DNA from: Athripsodes cinereus
Taxonomy: Eukaryota > Arthropoda > Insecta > Trichoptera > Leptoceridae
Length of the DNA: 64,000 nucleotides
Direction of reading: 5' to 3'
Assembly (NCBI GenBank): GCA_947579605.1
Contig: OX388317.1
Coordinates: 23,765,384 to 23,829,383 of the forward strand
The translations under genes were made by a program, and so were the position numbers. Position 1 is the first letter of the stretch; each line of letters starts with the position of its first letter. Under the pieces are notes generated by a model, which had not been told where the DNA came from, ran no database searches, and worked only from the letters and a program-made list of their open reading frames with translations. This document shows, in pieces, positions 36,860 through 47,490 of the stretch.

Positions 36860-37475
36860 GTTATCGTAACATTTTACCACATCCGCGAAATACGCTCCGT
36901 GTCGAAAAACCTCACTCCTGATAGCATAAAAACATTAATCTCTGCTTTTGTAATCTCTAGACTTGACTACTGCAATATACTATATGTAGGACTGCCGCAA
37001 ATTCAACTGAATCGTCTACAAATGGCATTCAATAGCGCTGCAAGGCTTATTTTCCGCGAAGATAAGGGTTGCCACATCACACCTTTGCTGGAAAAGTTAC
37101 ACTGGTTAAAAGCAGGTGAAAGGGTTCAATACAAACTGTGCCTTATAGTCTACAAAGCTTTGAACAAAATGGCACCTCAGTCACTTTCTGAACTCTGTGT
37201 TCTCAAAACACCTGCAAGTAGACCTCTACGCTCAGCTAAGACATCCACCAACATGCTGGACGAAAACAACAGAGCAAACAAGTCCTGCTTCTATGATAGG
37301 GCTTTCGGCGTCGCAGGACCCGTCATTTGGAACCGACTCCCCGAGGACCTCCGTAAAAACCAGCCGATTACAACGTTCAGGAGCAAGCTGAAGACTTCGC
37401 TCTTCCAACATAGTTTCCCGCGCCCTTGAGATGGATACTTCATTAAACGGCGCCGAACAAATCATCCAATATAAT
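36860..37475 (+). pseudogene. CR1/L2-like LINE, C-terminal reverse transcriptase fragment
   Basis: One frame reads FYHIREIRSVSKNLTPDSIK, then LISAFVISRLDYCNILYVGL, QLNRLQMAFNSAARLI, LLEKLHWLKAGERVQYKL, LIVYKALNKMAPQSL, RPLRSA, VAGPVIWNRLPEDLR and FRSKLKTSLF, ending at 37429. This order is the conserved C-terminal region after the polymerase core in CR1/L2-type LINEs (SRLDYCN, HWLP-like, P..WN.LP..LR, FK..LKT.LF). The core with the YxDD box is missing (5' truncation), but the preserved part is open, so it is fairly young. The 3' part (cgcccttgagatgg ... ttaaacggcgcc) is shared with the inverted fragment at 40428. Confidence 0.82.
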
Positions 37476-38608
37476 AATAATTATGTTCTTTGAATGTGTT
37501 AACGTTACTTTTGATGTTCGCACGTCGACGCATTCGTTCTTGATGTATGCTTGTTTTTCCCTCATCATACATTGGTTGATTTTGTCGCGATGACATTGGA
37601 AATGAAGGAGAAAGGTCGGGCAACACCAGCAATAAGATTATTGAATACTTGGAAATATATCTTATATATTTACTTCTTTCTTCATCAGGAACACATAATG
37701 GAAGCGAGCCCTCTTCATTCAGAGCTTTTCTCGTCATTCGTGTCGCATTTTTCTACGATATTATTATCGCTTTGATGTCCTGACGCTGAAAAAATGTAGG
37801 TATTGTATAAAACGTCATTCAGACTGTAGGGAATCAGTTTATTATTTTTCTCCAAAGAAGAATAATGAAATGAAACACAATGTTACATGACCGACCAACA
37901 TGAAAATTTGTTTATGGGGAGGATATTACAAATTTATAATAGTGGAGAAATGGGCATCGCAGGAAAAGGGCATTTTCTATATATTTCACGAAATTGCCAC
38001 AGAATAGATGCACAGTGGTCATAGAGTCTTGTTGTATTATTATAATAATGACTATTCATTAGAAAAAGTTGAATATATATTATTATTTGTGAAGAAACTA
38101 CATGCCTCATAGACAGATACAAGATAGAGAATAAAATTGTTTATTTCATTTTATTATTTATCGCGACGTATCTGTTCAGGTCTTAGTACAACCATTTCAC
38201 TAAGACCACTGTTACTATTAGTTGGTATCTAAGAAATATTATGCATAACTCCGTACATATCATATCTTACATACAACGAGTGTATGCTTGTCAAGTTATT
38301 TTTATAGCGAAATAATAAGTAATGCGTCCCCATTATCATTATGAAAGCTTCTTATGTGTGCACTGCGAACAACAACGACACTCTTGTTTCTCGTTGTTCC
38401 TAGTAAAATGTGCTGTCTTCTATTTCTGCCCTCATTGTTTTAAAATATGTGTCAAGATTTGCATTCTATATCCATTTTTAAAGTGCTGAGCCAGGTAATA
38501 CGATACGCAATTATGATGTTTGGTATTTATGTTTATTTATTTATAATAATAATATACACAATTTACGCCTTTAGTACATTGTGACAATATATTACATTAA
38601 ATCATAAG
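37476..38608. other. Unassigned AT-rich sequence
   Basis: No gene recognised. Short overlapping open frames on both strands near 37.5-37.8 kb have no similarity I can name. Confidence 0.5.
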
Positions 38609-38932
38609 TTCCGTGGAGAATTCGGCCAAAGATTGGTCTTCCACGCTTTAAAGTTTCGAATATTGCGTAAAAGGCAGGTTTTCGAAAAAAATAAAGTCAT
38701 TGCACCTATTTATTTATTAATTTATTTCAATTTTACAGGATGCATACAGTTGATACAAAAAAATATTATGGTGTACAACATATTTACCAATAAGCAAACC
38801 AGTGAAAATCCCTATTTTTTTACATCTTAAATTCAGCGATAAGGTTTGCCACCAATCTTAAGTGTCTTAATTATTTGTATGTACAGAGAGGACAGCTTAT
38901 ATGTTTATTACATGAAGCTTGTGATGGTTATT
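38609..38932 (+). repeat. SINE-like repeat interrupted by an insertion
   Basis: Sense-orientation blocks of the family: ttccgtggagaattcggcca, gattggtcttccacgcttta, ggcaggttttcgaaaaaaat, then from 38820 acatcttaaattcagcgata, aggtttgccaccaatctta, and gagaggacagcttatatg, with a decayed 3' end. Between about 38702 and 38819 lies foreign A/T-rich sequence (tatttatttattaatttatt...) that looks like an antisense LINE 3' tail inserted into the repeat. The 5' end near ccgtggag agrees with the copies at 43611 and 43993. Confidence 0.75.
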
Positions 38933-39934
38933 CAGCACTGTCTTACTGAATGTTGCAATTTGACAGACAAAAAATAATAAAATGTGAATTGGTACAAATT
39001 TATAAAAATAAACATTAAGGTGTTACAAAATTAGAAGTAACGTTGAACAAAACAACAATGATAATATATTATAAATAGATGTAAAAGGGACAAAAAAAAT
39101 AGTTAATTTTACTTTATAGTCTATCTTTATAAACACTGTAAATATTTGTTACAGAGTAATCTAGTGTGCATCTTAAAAGAAAAGCGGACTCTAGTCTTAA
39201 TGTAACCAATGGGGATATTCCAAACCTACAATTAATCTGTAATTTATATCTAGTAATATTTTTCGTATCACAGATTCAATTCGAATATACAACATATGTA
39301 CACAAGATTTATAGAACAATTAATGTCTTGTCTAAGTTTTATTTATTTTTTATTACGAATTCAATAATTATTATTTCGTAATTATTACTTTTATTAGTTT
39401 AAATGATAACCTCGCGTTGCTTCTAATTACTTTTTAATAATACACTGCCTTGAAAATTAGTTTTAATTAATATTATCTCAACTATATAAACATTTATTAT
39501 GCGAAGCTACTATATTAACACAGCGTGCACTTTCACTTAAGACCAACAAAATGTTTATATTACAATACTACATGTTGTATTATTTTAATAGTCACTCACC
39601 AAACCGCGATTGTTGGGTTCTATTTCGTTAGTCCATAATAATTAATATATTATTATCGACTCATACATACGTCGTATAATAATATGTTATGTATAGACTG
39701 GCTTCTGTACACTATGGCGTTGTGTTGTATGTTCATCCTTTAAGTCTGATAGAGTTATGAGTAGATTGGTTAATTCAAATGTTTAATTCTGCACCCACGT
39801 TAATAGCATAATCTTTCTCACGCAGAAATGTCTTAATATTTTATGTATAATATTCGAATTCAATATAATCGCCTTGCGAATTATTTTCGTCCTAAAATAA
39901 CTGTGGCCGAATTTATTTTTATATTTTGAAATAT
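38933..39934. other. Unassigned AT-rich sequence
   Basis: No gene or repeat recognised; many att/taa runs. Confidence 0.5.
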
Positions 39935-40284
39935 TTAGGAAGATTAAATATAACGACAGATTTGGTCAGCAACTCGGAGGTTTTGAGAAGAGCCAATTGC
40001 AGTAGACAGCTGCTGAAGGACGTTAAGGTCCGTAAGATCTCATATCTGGGTCACGTTCTGCGGGGCGATAAGTATAGTTTGCTCCAGCTGATACTGATGG
40101 GGAAGATTGAGGGGCAGCGTGGTCCTGGTAGAAGGCAAACGTCTTGGCTGCGCAACATAAGATACTGGACTGGGATGAGACATGTGGGGGAGCTGTTCCG
40201 GGTCGCGCAAGATAGAGAAGCCTTCGCCAAAGTGTTTGCCAACGTCGGGGGGACCTGATACGGCACGAGAAGAAGAAGAAGAAA
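39935..40284 (+). pseudogene. LINE endonuclease-reverse transcriptase, C-terminal fragment with (gaa)n tail
   Basis: The open frame reads VSNSEVLRRANCSRQLLKDV, KISYLGHVLRGDKYSLLQLI, GKIEGQRGPGRRQTSWLRNI, RYWTGMRHVGELFRVAQDRE and ends FANVGGT. This is the last ~100 residues of insect RTE-related LINE polyproteins (LGHV-R-xxY.LLQLI, GKIEG-RGPGRR, WLxNIRxWTG). After the stop come tacggcacgag and a (gaa)n tail at about 40269-40283, the usual 3' end of that LINE type. It is open but 5'-truncated, and belongs to a different family from the LINE at 12112. Confidence 0.85.
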
Positions 40285-40394
40285 TATAACAAGCCGATTT
40301 CAGTGTGTATACGTCCATCAGGTTGTTAATTTTATTTGACAAGTTGTATCTAGATCGTTTTAGATGAAAAAAGTTAAGCGATCAAATTCAACGT

Positions 40395-40545
40395 TCATTC
40401 ATAGCATCACGCCATTTCCCCTAAGTGTGATGATGATTTTGGATGATTTTATTTTTGACGCCGTTTAACAGTCCCTAGACCGTCTCAAGGGCGCCAGTGA
40501 AGAGTTCAGTTTTTAATTTGTGGTTGCCAGTGGACTAACTACACG
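40395..40545 (-). repeat. SINE-like repeat split by a LINE fragment
   Basis: The 3' end of the repeat (plus reading agcatcacgccatttccc, then ctaagtg) stops at about 40427. It resumes at about 40520 with tggttgccagtggactaact and acacgtattg. Joining the two sides restores the family's cacaagtggggtagccagcag box region. The inserted segment is described in the next entry. Confidence 0.65.
40428..40520 (-). mobile_element. CR1/L2-like LINE 3' fragment nested in the SINE-like repeat
   Basis: On the minus strand it reads aactgaactcttcactggcg, then cccttgagacggtctagg, ttaaacggcgtc and aaataaaatcatcc. This parallels the 3' end of the LINE at 36860 (ttcgctcttccaac...cgcccttgagatgg...ttaaacggcgcc...aaatcatcc). 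It is a very short 3' piece in the orientation opposite to the copy at 36.9 kb. Confidence 0.7.
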
Positions 40546-40908
40546 TATTGAAGTAATTATCTTCGTATATTAACATGTTGGAACTAGTCAAAATATTTTC
40601 ATGTCAAAGCAAGTATTTTCCATCTCTTGAAATTACGGGGGAAACAATATCAATACTGATTCATAACATAATAAAAAAAAATACCATCCATTTTACGTTT
40701 AAATATTAATAATGCCTTTCATAGACTTGCATTATTAGTCAGTGCAGCGATTATGTAAAACTGTTAATATTATTATTGTTTTACAGCATTAAGTATCGTT
40801 ATGACTAAGTAAATTTAATTGTTATCGTTGTTAACATTGAGATGTTGAGAGATATTTTGTTGCCATAACAATTCACCTTTTACATAGTTGTCTATGGTGA
40901 GTAATGAC

Positions 40909-42364
40909 TAGTGATGGGCGATATATCGATATACGATTCGATTATATCGATAGTTCAGAACAATGCGATTATTCGATAGTATCGGAGCAAGTCGATTATT
41001 ATATCGATTATTATAAGTCGATTATAACATCGATTATTATAAGTCGATTATAACATCGATATAATATATCGACTTGCACAAATCGATTATAAATGTTCGA
41101 CTTTTGATCTACCCCTTCAATAATTCGACTTTGACTCGTGTTAGTCGGTTCTTAGAATTCGATTTCAATACAAGTTGATACTTGCTACTAAAAGTATAGT
41201 TGGATATATACGGATGAACCATGGCCAATATGCATTTAGGTACCTACCTACCTATAAGTATAATACAATATTATATTCATACACGACGCCGTGCCGGACA
41301 ACACCACAACGATGATGCTGTCAGTCAAATGATTAGTGATCGCTCCATTCCTTGCAATTTTTATAACCTAATAGGAAAACCAAGTAACTGCCAGAAAATA
41401 ATAATTTAGGAATAATTTAAACTTCTAAGATAAAATTTTGTGGAAGATTTTATTTTTATTTATTTATTCATTCATTTTTAACTGTACATTGATTACAAAC
41501 AATTACATAAAAGGTATACATTCAATACGTATTTTTATTTTAATAAGGGACAATAATTACATAAAAAAATACATGCATTACAATGTTTCATAATATAAAA
41601 TCATATAACCTAGGTCCTAAAATACTCCCGAACATGGATTGAAATATAATTTCCGCTATATTACTAAGCTAATGAAAATGAGTGGATAGCAACAAATACA
41701 AGTATTAATTATAATAAATACAAAATTACTATACCTACATATTTTTATTGTTTAGCAGATGTAAGTGATGTCTATTTATTGTACGGTACGGTATTTAAGT
41801 AGTTCACGTAAAAATAAGTTGACGAGTAGAAGTAGGTACATTGTCTGCTTATTCTCCGAAAATACTTTGCTTTACTTGATTAATAAATTTCTTCGTTAGA
41901 TTATATGTAATATCTTTTAAAGAGCGTTACTTGGTTTTACTATTAAGCTGTCTACAAGTAGAAGATCTCTTAGTAAAAAGAGAGACACTACTCGCGTAGT
42001 TACCTGAACAATTTTGTAGGCAATAATAATATGAGAACGTGAGCATTCACATTTCGCAACCGCATCCTTCAACGCATAAAAACAAACTGAAATAAAGCGT
42101 GAGGAAGTGAGAGGGGAATAGATGCGTACGTTTCGTTGAATCGTTGACGATAGTTTTGTACTTCGTTTTTCCGAATATAATACGAAAATAACCGACTTCA
42201 AAATAATCGATGTTTGTGTTATTCATATCGCGCTACAAATAATCGATACTACTTCGATATATCGATTATTTTTTACAAGCGAAGTCGATTATTTATATCG
42301 ATTGTGAATTGTGAACGACTTCGATTATTTCGATTGTAAAATATGATACTATCGCCCATCACTA
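40909..42364. mobile_element. Non-autonomous hAT element, 1456 bp
   Basis: The ends are tagtgatgggcgata (40909) and its complement tatcgcccatcacta (to 42364), flanked by the identical 8-bp target duplication gtaatgac at 40901-40908 and 42365-42372. An 8-bp duplication of the form nTnnnnAn and ends starting TAGTG fit the hAT superfamily. Both subterminal regions are packed with tcgattat / atcgatat motifs (about 40920-41095 and 42200-42340), plausible binding sites for a transposase supplied in trans. Inside are a foreign A/T-rich block (about 41437-41570, possibly a LINE tail) and short open frames (41221-41409; 41917-42201 minus) without recognisable transposase domains. Confidence 0.88.
40960..41070 (+). 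repeat. Short tandem array of tcgattataacatcgattat units
   Basis: Within the hAT left subterminal region a unit of about 26 bp (tcgattataacatcgattat plus tataag) is repeated roughly twice, with further partial units on each side. The same motif, less regular, lies near the right end. Confidence 0.8.
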
Positions 42365-42372
42365 GTAATGAC

Positions 42373-43610
42373 TATAATAGTACTACTTAGTACTTACCTT
42401 ACAGTAGGTATTATAAAAGTAATGAAATAAAGTTTTATTCACCGTATATTACCTAGTCCCAGGTTTAACAGTAATGAATATTGTCTATTAAAACAGTTCT
42501 AGATTGATGGCTTGCGTCTATTGACGTCCAATTAATTGGAAATGTGGGATCAAATTGGTTTTGCTAGGGTGAATTGCAACATTTCTCAAGTGTATAATAT
42601 ACTCTTATTTTCATTAATATCTTTGACTTTGAAGGGTAGAGCTTTGCATGTCTTGAGGATAACGAGCTTAACGAGTAGGTATTTCACTCGCAAACCCCGT
42701 TCTTATAAATGCGAAAATATCGAAATTCTCATCTTTCTTATTTGTCAGTACTTAACTAATTTACAACTTAGAATAAATCATTTTCTTAGTCACACTGCAT
42801 ACATTTTTCCAGCAAATCTTTTCATTTCATACACTGTTTGGTCGGAAACCCTGCCACACTCTATTTTTTTTTTGTGTATCCATTTTATTCATTGTGACAG
42901 CTTAATCTAATGGGAATTTGATTGTTCTACTACAAATTATTAAGTATCAATGTTAGCAAATAGATTTCATTGAATGGGAAACTATCCTCGATTCTAGGAT
43001 TATCTAAATTGATCTGAATTTTCATTGACTTTGCACATTAAATTATACGATTTGCATGTAGTAATATGTCCCGTGATCCGGATGTATATAAAATAATAAT
43101 AATGGATAGGTATTATGCATGTATTATTCTCTCTTCTTCTAGGTCGTAAGTATGTCGGCGTTCTGAAGGACGTTAAATTATATTAATTTATATCAAACGG
43201 TCGAATTAATATCGAGATAATGTGAATCAATTGAGTTCATCAACGGGCATGTATAATAATATGTATATTGTTGGCTATTGTTGTGTATCCTTTTCCCATT
43301 GATATATATATAAGTAATTATATAGGTCCGTCGTGTATAATTTCTTTGAAAGTGCAAACTGTATATTATAATATCTAATAGTAATGGTAGGTATTGTTTG
43401 TGTTCGGTTGTGAATTATCCATGACACATCCAGCTGCTCTAGAAGGTCCTACATAATATCTTAAATTCTATTCTTAGTATAATTATATACAACATTTTCT
43501 GAGGCAACATTGGCAATGCACTTACCAATTTGTACCTCTGTATGTCTAACTAAATGAAGACCTTTAAATGGTTTATTATTATACCCATACGTTTACGGCA
43601 TGACTTAGTT
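42373..43610. other. Unassigned AT-rich sequence
   Basis: No gene recognised. The 124-codon open frame at 42536-42910 has no similarity I can name and no intron or promoter context; I judge it chance. Confidence 0.45.
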
Positions 43611-43866
43611 ACTACTACTACTATACCATCACGGCATATCCCACAAGTGGGGTAGCCAGCAGATCAGCTGCATGTAAGAAACATGCAAACTGTCCTCTTC
43701 GTGCCAATATATAATCAAGACATTCAGATTGGGTAGCAAGCCTCATTGCTGAATTTAAGAAGTAAAATGTCTTAATTTTTTCGAACACCTGCCTTTTACA
43801 GGACACTCTAAAACTTACGCAGAAGAGTGGGAGACCAATTCTTTACCGGGTGCTCCACGGGATACC
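43611..43866 (-). repeat. SINE-like repeat with RTE-type 3' end, best full copy
   Basis: On its own (minus) strand the element runs: ccgtggagcacccggtaaag, aattggtctcccactcttct, gcgtaagttttagagtgtcc, tgtaaaaggcaggtgttcga, aaaattaagacatt, aaattcagcaatgaggcttg, tattggcacgaagaggacag, ttgcatgtttcttacatgca, ctggctaccccacttgtggg, atatgccgtgatggtatag and a (tag)n tail. Length is about 250 bp. The 3' ~40 bp (gctacccc...tg-gcgtgatggtata) resembles the 3' end of the RTE LINE at 7124. A gtgttcgaaaa block is only a weak match to a pol III B box, so the head is not clearly tRNA-derived. Confidence 0.88.
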
Positions 43867-43992
43867 CCGGTTTATGACGATGACTTATAAAGATGACTTA
43901 GTTTACTAATTATTTTTGAATTAATGTTCGTCTTTATGAAAAAGGCTGAATTTGTGGTGAGAAATCACAATGTCTATATATCCATTCGTTAG

Positions 43993-44216
43993 TTCCATTA
44001 CAGCATCTCCCTCAGGTGGGGTAGCTAGCGGACTAACTGCATGTAACAAACGCCAGTAAAATTCAAGATATTTAGGAAGGGTGACAAACCTCACCGCTGA
44101 ACTAAATGTGTTAAATGCCTTAAACGTGGTTTTTTGCTGATACAGCCTTTTTAAACACACAAGAAACACTACAAAAAAGAGTGGGAGACCTTATCGTTGC
44201 CAGGGACACCGTGGAA
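43993..44216 (-). repeat. SINE-like repeat, second long copy
   Basis: Plus-strand reading: ttccattacagcatctccct, aggtggggtagctagcggac, actgcatgtaacaaacg, then gtgacaaacctcaccgctga, gttaaatgccttaaacgtgg, aaagagtgggagaccttatc and gacaccgtggaat. It spans both ends of the family, with a short deletion at the gtcctcttcgtgcc block. Same orientation as the neighbouring copy, and more diverged. Confidence 0.8.
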
Positions 44217-45177
44217 TATTTCTATATCTTAAATGACTTTACAAGAATCAAGTTTGTTTAGAGGATAATTTAGATATTAAATATATTAATTTAGGCAGGA
44301 AACTGTAATATCGAATTCGCATATTGTAGAATAACAAGTTACGTGCTGTGCTGCTACTACTACATATAGGTTGAGTTGTTGTCGGGATGCGTGGGAGCCA
44401 AGGCGGTGGGCTTCTTGTTCGGTGGTGGGAAAGGTCATCGCGTAGACAAGATGGATTATCTTGGAAATTTTGCAAGGTGTCTCTTAACATACATATGTAC
44501 ATACTACATTATATTATGTATTGGTTACGCAAAAATTCTCCATCCCATACAAAATGATATTGAATACACTATAAACGGAATGTTTTCTCCACCATTTAAT
44601 GATATCGTTAATTTAAATTATTTATAGATCTGCTAGTTAAATTTGGTTAATTCGTATGTTTATGATATTTACTTTATAATAATAACATTTTGAGTCAATG
44701 TTAAAGTCGTTATCACTCCGATTTATTATGACGTTCACGTTTAAATTGATAATATATTTATTAATAGGCCGCGGAAAATCTTTGATTTATATTTTGTCAT
44801 TAGAAATAGTGTCTTATTTACGGTGTGTGAAATTTGACCTATTTTTGCGTTGGCATGTTTTGATATGTTTTTTTTTCTTTGCGTTACCTCATCGCTATGT
44901 TCGATTGCGAAATTCGAGTAATCATTTATGTTGTTTGTGTAGTAGATATTTGATAATTCAATTTGTTTTGGTATTTTATGTTGTAAATGAAGTTGCCAAT
45001 GATGTGTTTTATAATATCTTTGAAAATAATCAGTTATCGACGTTAAAGAATTAATTTTATTTAAATATTTTTATTTACAAAAAAGTTAAAGGATTGTTTT
45101 AGAAAAAAATTCTATATAGTTGTTAGGCTTGTTTTATTTGTTAGTTGTTGGCATAGTTTTCGCGAGACGAGAATATA
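44217..45177. other. Unassigned AT-rich sequence
   Basis: No gene recognised. A GC-richer patch at 44375-44455 (gggagccaaggcggtgggct...) is unassigned. The 118-codon open frame at 44698-45054 reads T-rich DNA and looks like chance. Confidence 0.45.
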
Positions 45178-45250
45178 TTTAGAGGGCACAAAACCGTGAT
45201 GTTTGGAAGAGGCCTATATCCAGCATTGGAGAAATGGCTGACTACTGAGT
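45178..45250 (+). pseudogene. LINE 3' scrap (C-terminal end of ORF)
   Basis: Reads RAQNRDVWK in one frame, then EAYIQHWRNG and a stop in another. This resembles the common lepidopteran LINE ending AQDRxxWxxLEEAYxQQWT. The frame change and the absence of upstream sequence show a dead fragment. Confidence 0.55.
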
Positions 45251-46992
45251 AACCTTCATAAATTGGATAATTTTAGCTGCAAATTTAGTGTCCATGTAAA
45301 ACCTAGCATTTGCACAAATTTGGTTAAGGTGATGTTGATGTTTCCGAATGTGTTACGTGAAAAGCTTGCATCTATATTTGATGATTGTTTCAGGAAAAGA
45401 AGCATTTGTTTGTACCGTCTATTTAAACCTTTTAAGATCTATGTATGATAACGAATAGTACCTATTGGAGATGGAAACCGACCACATTTCGTGAGAAGTC
45501 GTAATAATTTCTTATATAGATAATATGCGAATAGTTGAGGCAATGCAGAGCTTTATAATAATAAGTATATGCAGTAGTTTCTCCCAGTCGACCGTTGAGA
45601 TTAAATCCAATAGTATCCACTTATTATTATTTACTAAGGTACACACGTACATACCTACTTCTTCAAATCGCTGCAATTTATCCAGGACATTGTCCAGTGA
45701 CAGTAAGTCGACTCTCGTATAGTATTGTCAGTTTTATTATATTACTTATGTTCCTTCTGCCTTCAATTGTGGTAAACTTATCCAGCACCGACCCGCTTCG
45801 ATTTCATCAATACATTTCTGTGAATGTAAATAAAAATAAACATTTTAAATCTACTTTGGGGGATGTTTTTGTGTCTTCTTTTGGGTATTATTAATGTTTT
45901 TGTCGACTTATATCGATCATTTTGTCTTCAGTTTTAAAAAAACTTAAAATGCAGTTTTTTTTTATCACCCAATACGAAATTCTACTACTTATACAAAAAA
46001 CAATTGTTTTGCCTTATTTTCTCAAGCAAATTACTGTCAAAGGGTAAAAAGTATTTAGCACCTCTTAGTTTACTAAAAATAGTGATTTTAGCGTTTCTTG
46101 CTATTAAAATTCAAATTTGCTATTTAGTTAATTCTAGATGCGTATTATTTAGTTTTAGAATAGCTCATTCTTTTTAGGAAATTGTTTATGATGTTCTTTC
46201 TCTAGAACGCTGTAATTTAGGAATATCAACTTTTAATGCTATTAATATCAAATGTCTGATGCATGCATCTTTTTCTCAGCATGAAACTTAAACATGTTTT
46301 GATTTCATATGTCTGAATACTAATTAGTTTGTTTGTTCTTTTGTTTCAGGTAATTCATTCAACTCCATACGTAATATGATCATCGCAATGTCCACTGTAT
46401 CTCGTAAGTCATAACTTCTTTAATACAAGATTATACTTGGAAACCAAAATCACGTTTGTTGAAGCTCATTTTTGTAAAAGTGAGTAAAATTAATCTTACT
46501 TACAGTTGTAGATTAGAATTATAGCTACAGATGGCCTGTCACGACATTGTTCAACTGTCTCAACAAGTTAGGTTAATTTGAAAGATTTTCATTTTGTGTG
46601 ATTTACACGAGCACTTTGAAAAGGAAAATGATATGATTTCTGAATTATTGTATCGGAAGCTTCGATCTGGGGTTCGGTGATTTGTACATTTCCCCTGAAG
46701 TGCATTACAATAGTAGATACTAACTCCTAGGTTCTAGGTATTCTTATTGTCCACTGCGGTTTTGTATCATTACCGATACCATTGTCATTCCTGTAGTAGT
46801 GATGGTAGCCGTAGCTTTATTGTGGTACTGAGATCAGTGTCACCGTTTGTATGTCGTTGTTGTTGGGAGTAACTCGGTAGGTACTATGAAACCGAAGTAA
46901 ATTTTCCATACGTTTGTACGTTTGCGGTTAGCTTGCATGTGATACTACTGATAATGTACCATCAGCGATTATTGCTTGTCATTATTATATTT
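45251..46992. other. Unassigned AT-rich sequence
   Basis: No gene recognised; several short open frames (45263-45448, 45525-45722, 45595-45894) without similarity. Confidence 0.45.
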
Positions 46993-47200
46993 ATGTCCTG
47001 TAAGAGGCAGGTGTTCGAAAAAATTAAGACATTGTACATCTTAAATTCAGCGATGAGGTTTGCCACCCATCCTGAATGTCTTGATTTTATATTGGCACGA
47101 AGAGGACAGCTTGCATGTTTCTTACATGCAGGTGGTCTGCTGGCTACCCCACTTGTGGGATATGCCGTGATGGTATAGTAGTATAGTAGTAGTAGTATTA
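46993..47200 (+). repeat. SINE-like repeat with RTE-type 3' end, well preserved
   Basis: Sense copy: atgtcctgtaagaggcaggt, gttcgaaaaaattaagacat, aaattcagcgatgaggtttg, tattggcacgaagaggacag, cttgcatgtttcttacatgc, ctggctaccccacttgtggg, atatgccgtgatggtatag and a (tag)n/(tat)n tail. By eye about 13 differences separate it from the copy at 43611 over the shared 186 bp. The 5' ~65 bp are missing. Confidence 0.88.
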
Positions 47201-47353
47201 TTATATTTTTTGTAATAGAGATATTTGTGTCTTTAAGATGACTTACTAAGCTTTGACGTAGCTTGGGGATAGTTTGGCTGTATAATAATGTAGCTTTCAG
47301 TTTTAAAAGTTTAATTTTGTCTAATTGCTAGCTATATTTCGACATTTAACAAC

Positions 47354-47490
47354 TTCAGTTCAGCGAGGTTTGCCATCCCTCCTGCCTGTATTAACTTTTA
47401 TTGGTACGGAGAGGACGACTTGCACGATATTACAAGCAGTTGGTTCGCTGGCTACCCTACTCGTGGAAGAAGCTGTGATGGGATGGATGG
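47354..47490 (+). repeat. SINE-like repeat, 3' half, diverged
   Basis: Contains agttcagcgaggtttgccat, tattggtacggagaggacga, cttgcacgatattacaagca, ctggctaccctactcgtgga and agctgtgatggga, in family order. It lies 150 bp downstream of the previous copy in the same orientation. Confidence 0.8.

Noticed and set aside
40960..41070. CRISPR-like array
   Set aside because: The repeats are short tcgattat units without unique spacers, inside a eukaryotic hAT element.
42536..42910. 124-codon open frame
   Set aside because: No recognisable domain; length is reachable by chance in this composition, and there is no supporting signal.
46999..47178. A 61-codon open frame (beginning MSCKRQVFEK) present in two SINE-like copies, at 46999 and in reverse at 43621-43806
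   Set aside because: Most differences between the two copies change the amino acid, one copy starts with GTG, and other copies are riddled with stops. Shared ancestry of the repeat explains it without coding.
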